Positions 59,275 through 64,000 of a stretch of DNA of 64,000 nt are shown one piece after another. The DNA comes from Neckera pumila. Its lineage: Eukaryota > Streptophyta > Bryopsida > Hypnales > Neckeraceae. The notes under the pieces were generated by a model. It made no database searches. It was not told the origin of the DNA and was given only the letters and a program-made list of their open reading frames with translations. Both the position numbers and the translations under genes were made by a program. How positions within the stretch are numbered: the first letter of the stretch is position 1; each line of letters begins with the position of its first letter. The stretch spans positions 44,591,282 through 44,655,281 of the forward strand of contig OZ018409.1 in NCBI GenBank assembly GCA_963969595.1. Reading direction: 5' to 3'.

Positions 59275-60335
59275 ATTGCAATACAAGCACGTGTGTGCCA
59301 ATGGTAAGCCTCAATCTTCATATAAATAATTTTGTGACTTTTGTAGGGCCTGTAGAGACTCGAAAAATGTGGCTTATATGACATTGCTGAGAACATTTTT
59401 AAGAAAGAAACAGACTTCAATACATATCATAGACATATATACATGTATACATATGAGCATTTTATCTATATCATTAAGATAAAGTATGCACAAATGACCA
59501 TGTTCTTTATTCTTGAGCTTTGTGAATATTTAAATGGTGTTCAATTGGCATTGTAAGAATCTAAGCAACGAACAAGAATTTTCTAATGAAAAGTGTAAGT
59601 GGATTACTTCTTAACTAAAATTGGTACAAACTGTAAAAATTAGGGATTTGAGATGGTTTTAGATGGATTCAGCCAATCTAGGCCAAAACTCTAGACTTCC
59701 TAATCCAAGTTGAGAAATTTAAATTTCTTGTTAACTTTAGTTGTCAAGCACTGCATGCATATCCTAAAATAATAAAAATCTATATAATGGGATATTTTTA
59801 GCAAAAATTATGGATAGATGAAGTTTTATCACTAATTCATCTTTCAAGACTTCATCCACATTTGCACCTAGCCTATAAGTCTAAATTAATTTTTTACTTT
59901 CAAGATTGGATTCTAAATGTCACCTAAATTTGAAGGTTCCTTTCTAACTTGAATTAGATGAATTTTCTATATTTTTTAATCTAAAGCTAACACTCTTGAC
60001 TGTCTAATTTCATCGCATTTTATCCTCCTTAATTTTTATCGAGTTTTAAAATTGTGATAAATTTTACTGAAAACCTCTAGAAATTACCTAAGTATTCTTG
60101 AATTCAAAGTTGGATTTTAGTAAATTTTTAGAAATGTGACTCAAACCTCTTAATTTCTAATGTAACTATAGTTTCTATGAGAAGAAAAATAACAAAGTGC
60201 CAAATTGAAGGACATGCCTCGGAATCTGTTTCCACCACATTCTTATTCTCCAACACTCATGTTGTAATTGTAATTGTGTCATAAAGCTTGCATTGATCCA
60301 TTTTTGTTGCATTTTTATGTCTTTGTATATACAAC
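59275..60335. other. Gene-free AT-rich DNA
   Basis: I see nothing in this spacer between two TTAA elements. Confidence 0.5.
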
Positions 60336-61081
60336 TTAACCCCTAAAGGACCAAGCACCGTTTTTTGGCAATATAGCGATTTTGGGCAGCTCACTACGGA
60401 TGGAGTTTTTATTTTTTTTCTTTGAAAATTTTACACAACATGTGCCCGAGGAGTAGCTTTAAGGCTCAACAATTTTCGTAGCTTTTGACTATACGGTTAA
60501 AAAGTTATTGCATGATATGTGATTTTCATTGGACGGCGGGCAGCCCGGGCAGCTCAAAAACTTCTTTAAAAATGACTTTAAAAAAAATAAAAATCTGAAA
60601 TTGGTTCTTTAGATTTATATAGAAGTGTGAAGCTTTGAATCATTCAATTTGGATCTATGAGTCAAAAGTTATGAAGATTTTAAGTTTGAGGGTAGGTATG
60701 GAGTCTTTCAAAACCATAGCTACCCACAAACTTAAAATCCTCATAACTTTTGACTCATAGATCCAAATTGAATGATTCAAAGCTTCACACTTCTATATAA
60801 ATCTAAAGAACCAATTTCAGATTTTTATTTTTTTTTAAAGTCATTTTTAAAGAAGTTTTTTGAGCTGCCCGGGCTGCCCATTGTCCAATGAAAATCACAT
60901 ATCATGCAACAACTTTTTAACCGTATAGTCAAAAGCTACAAAAATTGTTGGGCCTTAAAGCTACTTCTTGGGCATATGTTGTGTAAAATTTTCAAAGAAA
61001 AAAAATAAAAACTCCATACGTAGTGAGCTGCCCAAAATCGCTATGTTGCCAAAAAATGGTGCTTGGTCCTTTAGGGGTTAA
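60336..61081. mobile_element. Palindromic TTAA-flanked element (two family A ends head to head)
   Basis: It begins TTAACCCCTAAAGGACC and ends GGTCCTTTAGGGGTTAA. The two halves, about 60336-60702 and 60715-61081, are reverse complements at very high identity around a centre of about 10-15 bp. Each half equals the 'ggcagctcactacg' end of family A. The other family A end is absent. Confidence 0.95.
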
Positions 61082-64000
61082 ATGACGACTTTTATAACAA
61101 GCTGTATAAATTCTATCTATAATCTTAAATTTTTCTTTCAACCTATTTCTTTCTACTTCTCCCTCTTGGCTTTCTACAAATTATTTTCTATATTTTTCCT
61201 TTTTTTTCTTTATTTTTGGAATATCTAAGAATTGCAATCTTTGACTACTAGTTAATTTCTAATTATTCTACAAATCAAACAATTCTAATGACATAAACCT
61301 CATAACTGCTAACTAAATATATACTTAAGACTTTAAAACTCCATTTGATCAACTATGCGTAATATAATCAACAAATTTTTTGATTAATACATAGTCAAAC
61401 TTCTATAAGGGGGTCAAATTAGTCTTTTAACTATGCCAAGTGGCAACTTGGAACTTGTAAATCTACTTCAAACTCTTAGACTCTCAATACAAATTGCACT
61501 CCTCACTTACTCTTTGCTCCATGGCCACTCGGGTATGGATTTTTCTCACACTCTTTTTTCTCCATCTTAGATTAGAGTTTTCCCAAGCTTCAAGTATTTT
61601 TTCAAAACTCCACAACCTTCAATCTACATCACTAGTTTAAATGTATTAGATTTCACCTTGTATCAATCGACCTAATTAGCTTCAATTTGTATCATCCATT
61701 ACAGTCAATCAACCTCGAGGCAAGTTCCAATAATGGACTAAGGCAAGTCTGGTTTCCAACTTGGGTTCTTAGACTTGGTCCTGCCTTGGTGTTGCAGTTT
61801 GTTCATAAGCTTTAATTCCTCTCTAATTTCCCCCTAAGCTCTAAATAAATAATGTAATTATCTCCTATTATTTTAAAATTACTTTATTCCTCTCTTCTTC
61901 CCTTCTAAGTCCTCTGAAAATTTTAAATATTTTAATTAAAATAGAAATATATGCTTTCCAAATTATTTGATGCTAGTTCAATAGCTAACACAGCACACAA
62001 AAGAAATAATGTTTTTTTAATAAACATGAAATAAGTCAAATTTTGAATTACTGCAATCTCATTGAAAAGAAATAAACATCCAAAAACATCCAAAAATTCA
62101 TCATATCACTCAAAACATTCATACAAAATGCATTTGCTTTTATTTATGCAAGCAAAATGTATTCCACAATTTGTATAAAACATATTCATCCAAACATAGG
62201 TCAAAAGTCAAATTGTAGTTGATGACCAAGTCTATGAAAGTCACAATTTGCTTGCAAGGAATTTGCTTGGAATTTGTAAGGAATTTGCAAGGAATTTGCT
62301 TACAAAAATTGACATTGTCTATTCTATTATGTATTTATTACAATGATGCTCTATAATAGCGATATTGATTGGTGATTGTGATTGTTTTTGGATAGTTTGC
62401 TTGTGTAAATTGTTGTAAAGGATAGCCTAGATTAGAAGCCTTTCAATGGAAAATTGCTAAAACCTAAGTATAAAATTCATACAAACTTTTTAGAACCATT
62501 CTAAGAAGAATATAGATGCCACCAAATATATATGCCTATAGAATAAATTTCCTATGTATTAAAATTCAATCAATATGTGGGTGATAATAAGAAACATTAA
62601 TGTTGTATAGTGTCTTTGAATTATACAAGTCATTAGAGGTTGTTTGAGACCTGCAAAAGACTGTTTCAGAGTTGTTCTTGTTGCTTGGAATAAGCACACT
62701 GATGTCAGAAAATAACAATAATAATAATAAGATTTTAAAAATATTTATTTTAAAAATATTTAAATTAGTTAATTAATTAATTAATAACATATGACATGGC
62801 AATTTCAACCACTTCATATTGGTGATATGGCAAATTTCCCACATTCCCCACAGTCTGGGAACTCTCCAAGAGCTCGCGTTCTTCTAAAGGCCTCAAAAAA
62901 CCTCTAATGTGTGGTTTTAGGCCACAAATTTTGTGACATAATACTTTTGATGGATTCAAGATTTCCAATTGAGGTTGAAAATATAATATTTGGAAGCAAT
63001 TGGATGACTTTTCACCCTTCAAAAGTAACTCCACAAATATGATTAATAAACTTTGATACTACAAACATATGTGCATTAAGGTTCAAAAATAGGTTCATCC
63101 TTGGGGCTAATGAAGGATGCCCTTCTCACATAGCGGGCATTACATAAAATTTTATTCTAAAAATTAAAGCTTATTCAAAAATCCTTTCTCACTGGTGAAA
63201 TAGAAGTTGTGAAAAGAAAAGAGTTGCGATTCTTATAAGGCTATTGAAGAGTTTCTTGTGATAGTTATTTAAAGTTTTTTAGACAGTTTTTGCTACTATT
63301 TAAATTATTTATATGCAACAATCAATGCTTCAATGTTTGTTTTTCTAATTTTGTATGTTTTTCTTATTGAATTTCAAACACGGCTTTCTTTTTATACAAT
63401 TTGTATATTTTTCTTGTACTATTTATTGATGTGTATGGTCATACATGTAAAATGCAATTGTTCTATTCTATTTGCATGATTTTTTTATTAGGCATGATTT
63501 GTTGTAGCCCACATGATTTCTGTTTTATAGTTTTTTTTAATAGTTTTTAAGAATGAAAGCAAGAAACATTTGCACCAATTTTGTAATTTGTTGTGTGACC
63601 AATTCAAATGGAAGATTGGGAGTTTGTTATATAATCTCAAATGTGAATATACTTTTTGAATTAAAAAAAATCACATACTATTTAAAAGTGAAAATTTTGT
63701 GTTTTGTGTAGACATGTTTTTTTGATGGTTCTTAGTACTATGGATTATCCAAAACAATAAACCTTGCTTGAAAATTCTTCTTCCACTAGGATTAAATACA
63801 CTTGTTGAGAAATTTAAAAATAATAATTACCTTGCCCACCACACATATGCAAAGAAGATTCTTTTGCATGCACATTCTACCAATTCTAGATACTCAATTT
63901 TTTTCTATTGTTTCATTGGTTGCATCTTGTCTTTATAAAATTTCATAAATGAATTGTTTTTTCAAGATTATTTTTCTTATGCCTAAAATTTTAAGAATCT
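61082..64000. other. Gene-free AT-rich DNA
   Basis: No gene, RNA or element end was recognised. Minor local repeats are 'aaggaatttgc' (three to four copies, 62257-62301) and a TTAA-rich stretch at 62749-62788. An 85-codon minus-strand frame at 62777-63034 has no motif I know. Confidence 0.5.

Overview
This 64 kb window is nuclear DNA of a land plant, AT-rich and dominated by transposons. The evidence is three genes with plant-type proteins (one a DVL/RTFL peptide, a land-plant family), GT-AG introns, telo-boxes beside two of them, and CACTA-, PIF/Harbinger- and pogo-like element ends. The genes read more like a bryophyte, lycophyte or fern than a grass or typical eudicot, but that is a weak inference. 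No organellar, rRNA or bacterial signature was seen.

Genes: (1) 11938-12168 (-), a single-exon DEVIL/ROTUNDIFOLIA-like (DVL/RTFL) small signalling polypeptide. (2) 28529-30618 (-), a five-exon HAD-family phosphatase of the PHOSPHO1 / plant TH2-like type, reconstructed in frame across all introns (236 aa). (3) 31024-32494 (+), a four-exon U11/U12-20K (ZMAT5-type) minor-spliceosome protein with a U1-type zinc finger and a C-x8-C-x5-C-x3-H finger (129 aa). Genes 2 and 3 are divergent with 405 bp between their start codons. No other stretch supports a protein gene; the remaining long reading frames look like chance.

Mobile DNA: the main signal is about two dozen non-autonomous elements, mostly 0.85-0.95 kb, that begin TTAACCCCTAAAGG and end CCTTTAGGGGTTAA. 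They cover roughly a third of the window and fall into at least three related families (A, B and C here) plus decayed copies. Two copies are inserted inside other members, and in one case undisrupted relatives in the same window show the empty TTAA site. This gives piggyBac-like features (TTAA target duplication, ends starting CCCC) in a plant, with no transposase in the window. One copy (60336-61081) is a nearly perfect 746 bp palindrome, and two pairs of copies abut and share one TTAA.

Around and between these are PIF/Harbinger-like elements with TTA/TAA duplications (19866-21352, 21777-22342, 33712-35941, 41162-41623, 49697-51541 with 50527-51093 nested, 51595-53084), several long foldback elements (22868-23382, 24764-27645, 53082-54225), a pogo-like MITE (23982-24170), an A-tailed retroposon with an exact 10-bp duplication (5410-5703), a tRNA-like SINE candidate (about 40345-40565), a CACTA-like end with an AGTCATATTT repeat field (55321 onward), and minisatellite and microsatellite tracts. 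Layering lets relative insertion ages be read directly: TTAA elements sit inside Harbinger-like elements and inside each other.
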